Assembly: GCA_050331695.1 (NCBI GenBank)
Contig: JBHJGP010000003.1
Span: forward strand, 248,001 to 312,000
Direction: 5' to 3'
From: JBHJGP01 sp050331695
Lineage (GTDB): Bacteria; Pseudomonadota; Alphaproteobacteria; Geminicoccales; Geminicoccaceae
DNA: 64,000 nt
Shown: piece after piece, positions 34,404 to 45,250 of the stretch
Layout: each line of letters opens with the position of its first letter
Numbering within the stretch: the first letter of the stretch is position 1
The notes under the pieces: model-generated
The model's database searches: none
What the model was told of the DNA's origin: nothing
Seen by the model: the letters and a program-made list of their open reading frames with translations, nothing else
Position numbers and translations under genes: made by a program

Positions 34404-35294
34404 TTGGCGCTTGCTGGCCTGGAACGGAACCGGATTTTCGCAAGCCCGCTCGCCCGGCGGATGGCGGCACTTGAGGGTCTCGATCTCGGCCAGGTTCAAG
34501 GTACGGGTCCCCATGGGCGGATCATAAAGATAGACATCGAACGCGCTTTGTCGTCGAGGGACATCCGCACATCACCCGCCCCGGAAACGCCAACAACCGC
34601 GCCCAAGCGAGTTGTCGAGGAACTGCCCCTGAGCTCGATGCGCAAGGTGATTGCCCGGCGGCTCACGGAATCAAAGCAGTCCATTCCGCATTTCTATCTG
34701 ACGGTCGACTGCACTCTCGACCCGCTCCTAGACCTAAGGGCGAAACTGAACGCCCGGGCCAAAGCGGACTACAAGCTGTCGATCAACGATCTGCTCATTA
34801 AGGCGGCCGCCCTCGCGCTCAAAGCCCATCCGGACGTGAATGCGAGCTGGGGCGGCGATAAGATTCTTCGTTTTCGGGACGTGGATGTCGCGGTCGCCGT
34901 AGCCGTCGAGGGCGGTCTGGTGACACCGGTCATTCGGCGCGCCGACGAAAAGAGTATCGTCGCCATCTCGACCGAGATGAAGGAGCTGGCGACCAGGGCA
35001 CGGCAGGGCAAGCTGGCGCCGGAGGAATATCAAGGCGGCGGTTTTTCCATCTCCAATCTCGGCATGTACGGCATCAGCTCGTTCAGCGCGGTGATCAATC
35101 CGCCCCAGGCGGCGATCCTGGCGGTCGGCGCGGCGAGGGAGCAAGCGGTGGTGCGGGGCGGCAAAGTCAAGGCGGCGACGGTCATGACCTGCACGCTTTC
35201 TGTCGATCATCGGGCCGTCGACGGTGCGTTGGGTGCCCGGTTCCTGAGCGGGATCAAGGAGCTCGTCGAGGACCCGCTGGCGCTTCTGGTCTGA
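34404..35294 (+). CDS. pdhC: Pyruvate dehydrogenase E2 acetyltransferase lacking a lipoyl domain
   Basis: Transfers the acetyl group to CoA and forms the core of the complex. At 296 residues it is 100-150 shorter than usual. Residues 10-46 are the peripheral subunit-binding domain (FASPLARRMA, GTGPHGRIIKIDIE). The catalytic domain then runs to the end, with LSSMRKVIARRLTESK, FSISNLGMYGI and the active site HRAVDG (His269, Asp273). The N-terminal lipoyl domain is missing. This is not a mis-called start: TTG 34404 has GGGAG (34391-34395) eight bases upstream, and the preceding gene ends at 34389, leaving no room. The enzyme core looks intact. Confidence 0.93.
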   Translation: MALAGLERNRIFASPLARRMAALEGLDLGQVQGTGPHGRIIKIDIERALSSRDIRTSPAPETPTTAPKRVVEELPLSSMRKVIARRLTESKQSIPHFYLTVDCTLDPLLDLRAKLNARAKADYKLSINDLLIKAAALALKAHPDVNASWGGDKILRFRDVDVAVAVAVEGGLVTPVIRRADEKSIVAISTEMKELATRARQGKLAPEEYQGGGFSISNLGMYGISSFSAVINPPQAAILAVGAAREQAVVRGGKVKAATVMTCTLSVDHRAVDGALGARFLSGIKELVEDPLALLV

Positions 35295-35324
35295 CGATGG
35301 TGAGCGCTGAGCCGGGATATCGCG

Positions 35325-36716
35325 ATGGCTGAAGCTGATCTGATCGTGATCGGCGGTGGACCAGGGGGCTACGTGGCCGCGATCCGGGCTGCCCAGTTGG
35401 GCATGAAGGTGATCCTGATCGAACGCGAGCATCTGGGTGGGATCTGCCTCAACTGGGGGTGCATCCCGACTAAGGCGCTGCTCCGCAGTGGCGAGATCCG
35501 CGATCTGATGACCGACCTCGCGGGCTTCGGTCTGCGGGCCGAGAACGTCAGAATTGACCTGCCGGCGATCGTCAAACGCTCGCGTCAAATCGCCGGCCAA
35601 CTCAATCGGGGCGTCGCCCATCTTCTCCGAAAGCAGGGCGTGACGGTGATCGAGGGTTCGGCCCGGCTCACCGGAGGCGGTAGGGTGGAAGTCCAAGCGG
35701 CGGATCCGCCACGCCTGATCAGCGCTCCGCACATCGTCCTGGCGACGGGTGCCCGGGCGCGTCAACTCGCCGGTCTGGAAGCCGATGGCGATCGTGTCTG
35801 GACCTACAAAGAGGCGATGGTGCCGGACGCGATGCCGGCATCGCTACTGGTCGTCGGCTCCGGCGCCATCGGTGTCGAATTTGCCAGTTTCTATCGCTCG
35901 CTCGGCGCCGAAGTCACCCTGGTGGAAGTGATCGACCGTATCTTGCCGGTCGAGGATCCAGAAGTCTCGGCATTCGCCCACAAGGCCTTCGAGAAGCGGG
36001 GCATCAAGATTTTTACCGGTTCCACGGTCTCCGGGCTGGAGAGAAAGGCCGCAGGGGCCACAGCGACGATCGACCGAGGCGGCCAAGCGACCCAAGAGAA
36101 GGTCGACCGGGTGATCATGGCGGTCGGCATTACCGGCAATGTCGAAGATGTTGGTCTCGAGCAAACCAAGGCGAAGGTCGATCGAGGGCACGTCATCGTC
36201 GACCAATGGTGCCGGACCGGCGAGCCGGGCCTCTACGCCATCGGTGATGTCGTCGGCCCGCCCTGGTTGGCGCACAAGGCGAGCCACGAAGCGGTTTTGT
36301 GCGTCGAGCGGATCGCCGAGACGCCAGGCGTTCAACCGATCGATGTGACCAAGATCCCTGGCTGCACTTATGCGAATCCACAGGTGGCGAGTATCGGGCT
36401 CACGGAACAAGCCGCGATCGATGCGGGTTATGAGGTGAGGGTTGGGCGCTTTCCGTTCCTCGGAAACGGCAAGGCCCTTGCATTAGGCGAGCCGGAGGGC
36501 TTGGTTAAGACCGTTTTCGACCGCCGCACCGGCGAATTGCTGGGTGCCCATATGGTCGGCGCCGAGGTGACGGAGCTAATCCAGGGCTACGCGCTGGCGC
36601 GGCAGATGGAAGCAACGGAAGAGGATCTTATGCACACCGTGTTTCCGCATCCCACCTTGAGTGAGACGATGCACGAATCGGTGTTGGCCGCCTATGGGCG
36701 GGCGATACATATTTAG
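35325..36716 (+). CDS. lpdA: Dihydrolipoyl dehydrogenase (E3)
   Basis: Reoxidises dihydrolipoyl groups, passing electrons through FAD to NAD. It has 463 residues. The FAD motif GGGPGGYVAAIRAAQLG is at the N-terminus, the redox disulfide is in GGICLNWGCIPTKAL, the NAD motif is VVGSGAIGVEFASFY, and the C-terminal active-site pair is in HTVFPHPTLSE. It has no lipoyl domain of its own, so it does not compensate for the one missing from PdhC. It lies 30 bases after pdhC. Confidence 0.97.
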   Translation: MAEADLIVIGGGPGGYVAAIRAAQLGMKVILIEREHLGGICLNWGCIPTKALLRSGEIRDLMTDLAGFGLRAENVRIDLPAIVKRSRQIAGQLNRGVAHLLRKQGVTVIEGSARLTGGGRVEVQAADPPRLISAPHIVLATGARARQLAGLEADGDRVWTYKEAMVPDAMPASLLVVGSGAIGVEFASFYRSLGAEVTLVEVIDRILPVEDPEVSAFAHKAFEKRGIKIFTGSTVSGLERKAAGATATIDRGGQATQEKVDRVIMAVGITGNVEDVGLEQTKAKVDRGHVIVDQWCRTGEPGLYAIGDVVGPPWLAHKASHEAVLCVERIAETPGVQPIDVTKIPGCTYANPQVASIGLTEQAAIDAGYEVRVGRFPFLGNGKALALGEPEGLVKTVFDRRTGELLGAHMVGAEVTELIQGYALARQMEATEEDLMHTVFPHPTLSETMHESVLAAYGRAIHI

Positions 36717-36723
36717 AGGCGAT

Positions 36724-37683
36724 ATGGCTGTCATAACAATCAAGGACCAAGCCGGGGTTAAGGGCGAAGGCGGACGGTATCGTCGTAAACCGTCCTGGAT
36801 CCGGGTGAAGGCGCCAACGCACCCGATCTACCTCGAAACGCGCCAGTTGCTTCGCAAGAAGAAGCTGACGACGGTCTGCGAAGAGGCGGCTTGCCCGAAT
36901 ATCGGCGAGTGTTGGTCCAAGCGGCATGCCACGGTCATGATTCTGGGCGACACCTGCACCCGCGCCTGCGCGTTTTGCAATATCAAGACCGGTATGCCCC
37001 AGGCGGTCGATCACGATGAGCCCCGGCATCTGGCCGAGGTAGTCACGACCCTAGGCCTCGAGCATGTGGTTATAACATCTGTTGATCGGGACGATCTCGC
37101 CGACGGCGGAGCGCATCAGTTCGTGTCATCCATCGAGGCGATCCGCGAAGCGTCGCCCACCACCACGATCGAGATTTTAACCCCCGACTTCCTGAGAAAG
37201 CCGGGCGCGATCGAGGCGATCGTCGACGCGAAACCCGATGTCTACAATCATAATCTGGAAACGGTACCGAGGCTTTATCGCACCGTGCGGCCGGGTGCCC
37301 GCTACTTCCACTCGCTGCGGCTCCTGGACCGGGTCAAGGAACGGGATCCGGGCCTCTTCACCAAGTCCGGCATCATGGTCGGCTTGGGCGAGGAGAAACG
37401 CGAAGTTCACCAGGTCATGGACGACATGCGCTCGGCCGATGTCGACTTCATCACCATCGGCCAGTATCTCCAGCCAACCCTCCGGCATCACGTGGTCGAA
37501 CGGTTCGTCGAACCGGACGAATTCGACAGCTACGCGCGCATGGCCCGGGCAAAAGGGTTTCTAACCGTTGCGTCGTCGCCGCTCACGCGTTCTTCCTATC
37601 ACGCGGGCGAGGATTTTGCCCGGTTACAAGCCGCTCGTCTGGCGAAGCTGGGCGCGGCTGCAGCTCAGACCCTTTCGGCCTGA
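36724..37683 (+). CDS. lipA: Lipoyl synthase
   Basis: A radical-SAM enzyme that inserts two sulfurs into octanoyl groups on lipoyl domains. It has 319 residues. The auxiliary iron-sulfur cluster motif is CEEAACPNIGEC; the radical-SAM CxxxCxxC is CTRACAFC; the C-terminal SSPLTRSSYHA supplies the serine cluster ligand. The frame is open back to 36661, inside lpdA, but ATG 36724 is the family start. Its place directly after lpdA gives the pdh operon its own cofactor supply; no LipB is seen in the window. Confidence 0.97.
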   Translation: MAVITIKDQAGVKGEGGRYRRKPSWIRVKAPTHPIYLETRQLLRKKKLTTVCEEAACPNIGECWSKRHATVMILGDTCTRACAFCNIKTGMPQAVDHDEPRHLAEVVTTLGLEHVVITSVDRDDLADGGAHQFVSSIEAIREASPTTTIEILTPDFLRKPGAIEAIVDAKPDVYNHNLETVPRLYRTVRPGARYFHSLRLLDRVKERDPGLFTKSGIMVGLGEEKREVHQVMDDMRSADVDFITIGQYLQPTLRHHVVERFVEPDEFDSYARMARAKGFLTVASSPLTRSSYHAGEDFARLQAARLAKLGAAAAQTLSA

Positions 37684-37697
37684 CGGGACAACGGGTC

Positions 37698-38186
37698 GTG
37701 CCAACTCACGCGGAAAAGCGCCATCTTCCCTACAGCCGGCGGCAAATGTTCGATTTGGTGGCCGGGGTCGAGAAATATCCGGAGTTCCTGCCCTGGTGCA
37801 AAGCCTGCCGGATCAAGCGACGCGAAGGCGACGTCTTCTACGCCGATCTGATGATTGCCTTTAAGGTCTTTCGCGAACGCTTTACCTCGAAGGTCACCCT
37901 CCATCCTCATCACCAGGTGGACGTCGAATACATCGATGGCCCGTTCCGCTATCTGAACAATCACTGGCGGTTCTTGGAAGCGGAGGATGGCGGCACGATC
38001 GTCGATTTCTACGTCGATTTCGAGTTCCGCTCGAAAATCCTGCAGCGCTTGATCGGCATCTTGTTCAATGAAGCGGTGAGCCGGATGGTCGGGGCGTTCG
38101 AAGCGAGAGCGAAAGCACTCTATGGAGACCCCGCCCGCGCTGACGTGGGCCAGACAGCCGGCTACGCGCTTCGAGGCGGTTCCTGA
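37698..38186 (+). CDS. Coenzyme Q-binding protein COQ10 / RatA-like START protein
   Basis: A 162-residue START-fold protein. The N-terminal HLPYSRRQMFDLVAGVEKYPEFLPWC and the later FVDFEFRSKILQRLIGILFNEA are the family core. In mitochondria and alphaproteobacteria, such proteins bind ubiquinone and support respiration; the toxin name RatA belongs to a distant E. coli homologue and should not be assumed. GTG 37698 lies 14 bases after lipA. Its last 25 bases overlap the end of the convergent cinA-type gene. Confidence 0.88.
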   Translation: MPTHAEKRHLPYSRRQMFDLVAGVEKYPEFLPWCKACRIKRREGDVFYADLMIAFKVFRERFTSKVTLHPHHQVDVEYIDGPFRYLNNHWRFLEAEDGGTIVDFYVDFEFRSKILQRLIGILFNEAVSRMVGAFEARAKALYGDPARADVGQTAGYALRGGS

Positions 38187-38656
38187 AGGACCTGGAGACC
38201 TAGCTCTAGGGCGGCGGCGATGCTCGCTGTCCTGACTTGGTCCCGATTGCCGGGAAACACGCAGCGGCGGACCTGAACGGTTTTCTCGTTTCCGGCACCA
38301 ACGAACACCAAGCCGACCGGCTTTTCCGCTGAGCCACCCTGGGGGCCGGCGATGCCCGTCACCGACAATGCGAAGTCGATCTGCAGCCGCTCCCGGCAGC
38401 CGACGACCATGGCCGCGGCAACCTCGGGACTGACCGCGCCGTGGCGCATAAGAAGATCTTCTTCGACGCCCAGAAGCCGCTGCTTGACCCGGTTGTCGTA
38501 GGCGACGACGGCACCTTCGACGACCATTGACGATCCGGGCACTGTTGTAAGGGTCGCGGCGATCAATCCGCCGGTACAGGATTCGGCGGTTGCCAGCCTC
38601 ATGCCCTCCGCGGCGAGCCCGGCGATGAGCGTGTGGGCCAGCTCCTCAGCCGTCAA
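38162..38656 (-). CDS. CinA C-terminal domain protein (NMN amidohydrolase, PncC-type)
   Basis: A 164-residue stand-alone CinA C-terminal domain, the nicotinamide-nucleotide amidase of pyridine nucleotide recycling. Landmarks are LATAESCTGGLIAATLTTVPGSS, VVAYDNRVKQRLLGV, SVTGIAGPQGG and KPVGLVFVG. The frame runs on upstream within pgpA, but TTG 38656 overlaps the pgpA TGA as TTGA and matches the family start. Its 3' end overlaps the COQ10-like gene by 25 bases. Confidence 0.88.
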   Translation of the reverse strand: MTAEELAHTLIAGLAAEGMRLATAESCTGGLIAATLTTVPGSSMVVEGAVVAYDNRVKQRLLGVEEDLLMRHGAVSPEVAAAMVVGCRERLQIDFALSVTGIAGPQGGSAEKPVGLVFVGAGNEKTVQVRRCVFPGNRDQVRTASIAAALELGLQVLQEPPRSA

Positions 38657-39111
38657 AGGACACCGATCCACATCAAAACCGTGACGGAAGCGGCCGCGTA
38701 AATGCCGGCGAAAAGATCGTCCAGCATGATGCCCCATGGACCCTTCAGTTTGCCGTCGGCCCAACTGGCGGGCCATGGTTTGACGATATCGAATAGACGG
38801 AAGGCGAGGAAGGCCGCAGCGACGCCGGTGATCGTCATCGGCGTCGTGATCAGCGCGAGCCATTGACCGGCAAGTTCGTCGACGACCACTTCCCGAGGGT
38901 CGTCGTCGGCACGAGCGCCGTAATGTCGGGCGATGGAAAACCAGCCGAGGATCGTGACGGCGATCGTAGCGAGCAAAAGGAGTGGCCATCCGCCCGAGGC
39001 CAGCAGGATGAGGGCCGGTGGCAGGGCCGCGAGCGAGCCCCAGGTTCCGGTCGGGCCCGGCAACAGGCCTATCCCGAAGAGCGTCGCGACGGACTTCAGG
39101 CCGGTGTTCAA
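38653..39111 (-). CDS. pgpA: Phosphatidylglycerophosphatase A
   Basis: Removes the phosphate from phosphatidylglycerophosphate at the inner membrane to give phosphatidylglycerol. It has 152 residues with about three to four hydrophobic helices. Family motifs are GPTGTWGSLAALP, DPREVVVDELAGQWLAL, FRLFDIVKPWPASWAD and GIMLDDLFAGIYAA. The frame extends upstream into ispDF, but TTG 39111 overlaps the ispDF TGA as TTGA and gives the normal protein length. The same TTGA junction is repeated at the start of the cinA-type gene. Confidence 0.88.
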   Translation of the reverse strand: MNTGLKSVATLFGIGLLPGPTGTWGSLAALPPALILLASGGWPLLLLATIAVTILGWFSIARHYGARADDDPREVVVDELAGQWLALITTPMTITGVAAAFLAFRLFDIVKPWPASWADGKLKGPWGIMLDDLFAGIYAAASVTVLMWIGVL

Positions 39112-40259
39112 AGCTCGTCCGAGGGGAGGGTCACGGTCGCGGTCGCCTGGGCAGCCAGCCCTTCGCCACGGCCGGTGAAACCCAGCCTCTCGGTGGTCGT
39201 CGCCTTGACGCTGATCCGGGCCGGCGACAGGGCGATGATCGCGCCGATGCGCTCCCGCATGGCGTCCCGGATCGGGCCGATCTTCGGCCGCTCGCCAATG
39301 ATCGTCAGATCCACGTGTCGAACGCTGCCACCCCGATCGGTGACCCGACGGCATGCCTCCTGCAAGAAGAGCGCGCTGTCGGCGCCTTTCCACGCGGCGT
39401 CGGTTGGCGGAAACAACGCACCGATGTCGCCGTCGCCGATGGTGCCCAGAAGCGCGTCGGTAATGGCGTGCAGCGCCACGTCTGCGTCGGAATGGCCGAC
39501 CATCCTCAAGCCCTCATCGAGCCGAAGGCCGCCCAGGATCATGCCGTCGCCGGGCTCGAGGGCATGAACGTCGAACCCCTGGCCGACGACGGTGATCGAG
39601 GGCAGCAACTCCCGGGCCAGGTCCAAGTCGCTGGGATCGGTGATCTTCAGGTTGCGCCGGTCGCCGGCGACGATGGACACGGGCAGGCCGGCGGCTTGGA
39701 CCAAAGCCGTGTCGTCGGTGAACTCGCCGCCGCTATGGTCCTGGTGCAGTTTGTGGATCAGCGGAAAGTGAAAGCCTTGCGGCGTTTGCGCCACGGCCAT
39801 TTCCGTGCGGTCCACCGCGCCGACGAGCTGGCCGTCGACCACGCGCTTCAGGCTGTCACGCACAGGCATGACCGGCAACACTGCGGCCGAGCGGTCCAGC
39901 GCGTCGACGACCCGGCGGATGACCTCGGAACTCACCAGCGGTCTTGCGGCATCGTGGATCAGAACTTTGGTGACGCCCTCTCCGGCAAGCCGGTCCAGCC
40001 CGAGGGACACTGATTCCTGACGGTTGCGGCCGCCTGGCACCGGTCTTCTGAGCGTAAGGCCAGTGGTTGCGTCCTCGAACAAGCGTTCATGCTGACTGCC
40101 GATGACGCATTGGACCAAGTCGATCACGCCTTCACGTAAGAAGGCTTCGACGGACCGCCGCATGACCGTTTGCCCACCGAGCTTGAGGTACGGTTTCGGC
40201 CGCTCTGTGCCCATGCGTGTGCTTTGGCCAGCACCGACGATGAGAGCGGCGGTCGTCAT
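39108..40259 (-). CDS. ispDF: Bifunctional MEP cytidylyltransferase / MEcPP synthase
   Basis: Catalyses two steps of the non-mevalonate isoprenoid pathway. The 383-residue fusion has IspD in residues 1-225 (ALIVGAGQSTRMG, KPYLKLGGQTVM, VLIHDAARPLV, QTPQGFHF) and IspF in 226-383 (GQGFDVHALEPG, GHSDADVALHAITDALLG, GDIGALFPP, KATTTERLGFTGRGEG). The domain fusion is usual in alphaproteobacteria. ATG 40259 faces the ntrB start across a 162-base gap. Confidence 0.97.
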   Translation of the reverse strand: MTTAALIVGAGQSTRMGTERPKPYLKLGGQTVMRRSVEAFLREGVIDLVQCVIGSQHERLFEDATTGLTLRRPVPGGRNRQESVSLGLDRLAGEGVTKVLIHDAARPLVSSEVIRRVVDALDRSAAVLPVMPVRDSLKRVVDGQLVGAVDRTEMAVAQTPQGFHFPLIHKLHQDHSGGEFTDDTALVQAAGLPVSIVAGDRRNLKITDPSDLDLARELLPSITVVGQGFDVHALEPGDGMILGGLRLDEGLRMVGHSDADVALHAITDALLGTIGDGDIGALFPPTDAAWKGADSALFLQEACRRVTDRGGSVRHVDLTIIGERPKIGPIRDAMRERIGAIIALSPARISVKATTTERLGFTGRGEGLAAQATATVTLPSDEL

Positions 40260-40421
40260 GAGCCGTCAGATGCCCTGTTCCGCGTGCGGTAAGAGGCCGC
40301 AGGCTGATCGTTTGGCGAGTGCACTGCTTGATGCAAACGGCAGTGGCGATACCTTTTGCCTAGAAAACGTGCATGTAGTCGGTGAGCCATCCAGTTGCCC
40401 ATAGAAACATCGGAGTTTGGC
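40260..40421. promoter_or_regulatory. Divergent intergenic region between ispDF and ntrB
   Basis: A 162-base gap holding both promoters. In many alphaproteobacteria, dusB (nifR3) lies at this point, before ntrB; nothing of it remains here. A TGGC-N8-TTGC at 40346-40361 recalls a sigma-54 site but has one base too many between the conserved GG and GC. GGAG at 40412-40415 is the ntrB ribosome site. Confidence 0.35.
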
Positions 40422-41535
40422 GTGACGGAACTGCCTCGTCCGATAGCAAGTGTCGAAGAGCCGTCGCCGGCTTTGGTCCTGAGCGCACTGTCCAGCCCGG
40501 TGTTGGTGGTCGGTTTCGGCCTTAACGTGGTTTTCGTCAACCCGGCAGCGGAAGCGCTTCTGGGCGCCAGCGCTCCGATCGTTCGCGGCCGGCGGATTGA
40601 TGACCTTTTAGCTTTTGGCTCCCATCTGACGGCACTTTTGGTCCAAGTAGCCCAGTCCCATCAGAGCCTCTCCGACTACGGCGTCGACTTGACGACGGCG
40701 AAGGGCGAGGTGCGTGCCGTCGACGTGCACGTCACACCGGTCGGCGATCCGCCGAATCATGTCGCTGCGGTTCTTCATCCCTGTTCCGTGGCCAGGCAGA
40801 TGGATCGCCAATGGGCCAGCCGGGCGTCGGCGCGATCGGTGGCGCAGCTCGCCATGACCTTGGCCCACGAGGTCAAGAACCCGCTGTCAGGCATACGAGG
40901 CGCCGCGCAATTGCTGGAGCCGAACCTGGGCGAAGAGGATCGATCGCTAGCGCGGCTGATTTATGAAGAGATCGACCGCATCGTCGGACTGGTCGACCGC
41001 ATGGAGATGTTCGCCGATGAGCGCTCCCTGACGCCCAAGCCGGTCAATGTCCATCTGGTCCTGGAGCATGTCCGGCGGTTGGCGGAAAATGGCTTCGGTC
41101 GCCATGTGAGAATTGTCGAGCGCTACGATCCCTCGCTGCCGCCGGTTGCCGCCGACCGGGACCGACTTGTCCAGCTCCTGCTCAATTTGGTCAAGAACGC
41201 CTGCGAGGCGGTGCCCCGGCGAGGCGGCGAGGTGAGGTTGGTGACCCAATACCAACAGGGCATGCGCATAGGCTCAGCCAACACCAGCGACCGCATCGAG
41301 CTCCCGATCACGATCGAGGTTTGGGACAATGGACCAGGTGTGCCGGCGGACCTGGCCGACAATCTGTTCGATCCCTTCGTCTCGACCAAGGGGCAGGGGA
41401 CCGGCCTGGGTCTCTCGCTGGTGGCGAAGATCGTCGGTGATCACGGCGGCACGGTGAACCACGAAAACCACGGCAAGGGTACGCTGTTCCGGGTGCGCCT
41501 GCCGGCATTTCGAACGGCAAAAGGAGCGGCGAACG

Positions 41536-41543
<8 letters not shown>
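40422..41543 (+). CDS. ntrB: Nitrogen regulation sensor kinase NtrB
   Basis: A soluble histidine kinase/phosphatase that controls NtrC in response to PII signals. It has 373 residues: a PAS domain (about residues 15-130), the H-box LAMTLAHEVKNPLSGIRGA with His149, then the ATPase domain with LLNLVKNACEAVP (N-box), DNGPGVP (G1) and GTGLGLSLV (G2). GTG 40422 is chosen over TTG 40395 because GGAG stands six bases before it. The gene overlaps ntrC by eight bases. Confidence 0.95.
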
Positions 41544-42973
<1,430 letters not shown>

Positions 42974-42987
<14 letters not shown>

Positions 42988-45250
42988 CTCTATCATCGTG
43001 CCATCACAAAAGGTCGAAACGCTGGACGAGGTGACGGATCGGCACCGCCTGTGGCTGGCTTGGTCGCAACGGTTGTCGTGGCCAAGCGTCGGCGCTCGCC
43101 CAAACATGGCCGGGCGGCTCGCCATCATCCTCGCCGTCCTGGCGGCGATCAGCGGACTGGTTACCTACGTCATCATCTCCCGCGCTCCGCCTTACGGTCC
43201 GGATGCGCGGACCGTTTTGTTCCTGCTCAATCTCGACCTGATCTTGTTGCTCTTGCTGGTGGTGGTGATCATCAGGCGCATCGTCAGCTTGTGGGGCGAA
43301 AGGCGCCGCGGTGCCGCCGGAGCACAGCTTCATGCCCGCATGGCGCTGGTATTTGGCCTGGTGGCGGCGACGCCGGCTGTTCTGGTGGCGTTGTTCTCGC
43401 TGATCTTCTTCAACTTCGGGCTTGAGGCCTGGTTCAGCGATCGGATCAGAAGCGCGCTCACCAATTCCATGAGCGTCGCGCGATCCTATCTCGAAGAGCA
43501 TCGGGAGGTGATTAGGGGCGACGCCTTGGCGATGGCTGCGGATCTCAACCACGAAACGACCACGCTGTTCACCGATCCGGCTAGGTTCCAGCGCTTCGTC
43601 GAGGCCCAGGCGGCCTTGCGTTCCCTGACCGAGGCGATCGTCTTCAACAGCGGTGGTGAGGTGTTGGCGAGGACCGGCCTGACCTTCCAGATTGAGCCGG
43701 AGGCGGTCAGCCGTAATCGCTTGGAAAGTGCGGCGGGCGGCGAGGTCGTTTTCCTTACCAGCGAGACCGACGACCGGGTCCGCGCGCTGGTCCGATTGGA
43801 CGGTTTTCTCGACGCCTATCTCGTCGTCGGCCGGTTCGTCGATCCCGAGGTCCTGAACTACGTGCTCGAGACCGAGCGTGTCGTCGGCGACTACCAGCGA
43901 ATCGAGCGGGAACGATCGAGCATTCAGATCACCTTCACGCTGATCTTCTCCATCGTCGCGCTGTTGCTGCTGCTCATCGCCGTCTGGGTAGGGATGAGCT
44001 TCGCCGGCCAGATTGCGGCGCCGATCAGCCGCTTGATCAACGCGGCCAATAGGGTCCGGGCCGGCGATCTCACGGCCCGTGTGCCCGAGGAGAACGAGGC
44101 CGAGGAGATCGGCTCTCTGACCCGGGCATTCAATCGCATGACCGGCCAGCTGCAGAGCCAGCGTGAGGAGCTGATCGCTGCCAATCAGCAGTTGAACGAG
44201 CGGCGGCGGTTCACGGAAGCGGTGCTCGCCGGCGTCACGCCGGGTGTCATCGGCCTCAACGCCGAAGGCGTTATCGTTCTGCCCAATCAAGCGGCCGCGA
44301 CGCTGCTTGGTGAAGATGTGGACGCGTTGAGCGGCAGACCCATCGCCGATCTGATGCCCGAGATCGAGCCGTTGATCGAACGTTCCAGGGTTGCCCCTCG
44401 GAAACCAGTTCGTGAGCAGGTGGAGCTGGTGCGGGGATCCGTCTCGCGCACCTTGCTTGTTCGTGTCGCCGCCCAGCGTCTGCGCCACGAGGTATCGGGC
44501 TTCGTGCTCACCTTCGACGACGTGACGGCGCTACTCTTGGCGCAACGGGAGGCGGCGTGGGCCGAGGTGGCACGCCGGATCGCCCACGAGATCAAGAACC
44601 CTCTGACACCGATCCAGCTCTCGGCCGAGCGCCTCGCCCGCCGCTATCCACCGGCCGAACCCTCCGATCGCGAGCGTTTTGAGACGGCGACGAACACGAT
44701 CGTGCAGCAGGTCGACATCATCCGCGGCCTGATCGACGAGTTCTCCTCATTCGCCAAGAGTACGGGGCCGAAACTCGGAGACCACGATATCGCTTTGCTG
44801 GTCCGCCAGGCGGTGGATCTTCAACGCGCTGCCCATCCCAACCTCACCATCGAGGTTGCCGGCGGGGAGAAGGGCACCATTCTCCGGTGTGATCCCCAGA
44901 AGGTGATCCAAGCTTTGACCAATCTTTTGCAGAATGCCGTCGATTCTGTTTCGGCCTCGGTTCCCGGGCCCGGCGGACCGGACATCGAGATCGTGATGAA
45001 GCAGTCCGCTCATTGGCTGGAACTTGCGGTGACGGATCGAGGCAGGGGCTGGCCGTCCTCGGATCTGGCCGAACTCCGGCGACCCTACGTTACCTTCCGA
45101 AAAGGTGGGACGGGTCTGGGCCTCGCGATCGTCGATAAGATTATGGCTGACCATCGAGGCGAGCTCTTGTTGGAAAGTGGTGATCAAGGCGGCGCTGTCG
45201 CGCGTTTGCGCTTTCCCACGTCTGGTGGTGTCGAGGCTCAAGTCGCATGA
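42974..45250 (+). CDS. ntrY: Membrane sensor kinase NtrY
   Basis: A 758-residue membrane histidine kinase paired with NtrX. Three helices lie near residues 47-70, 77-102 and 120-146, an extracytoplasmic sensing region spans about 150-310, and a fourth helix lies at about 315-338. A HAMP domain (NRVRAGDLTARVPEENE), a PAS domain (about 410-510), the H-box RIAHEIKNPLTPIQLSAERL and the ATPase domain (GTGLGLAIVDKIM) follow. In alphaproteobacteria, NtrY/NtrX respond to nitrogen, redox or envelope signals depending on species. GTG 42974 lies four bases after GAGGTG. Confidence 0.95.

Noticed and set aside
37698..38656. Toxin-antitoxin reading of the RatA-like gene
   Set aside because: The protein is a COQ10-type START protein in its usual place after lipA, and no antitoxin partner is next to it.
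40346..40361. Possible sigma-54 promoter (TGGC-N8-TTGC) before ntrB
   Set aside because: The distance between the conserved GG and GC is one base too long for a -24/-12 site, and position 5 is not A.
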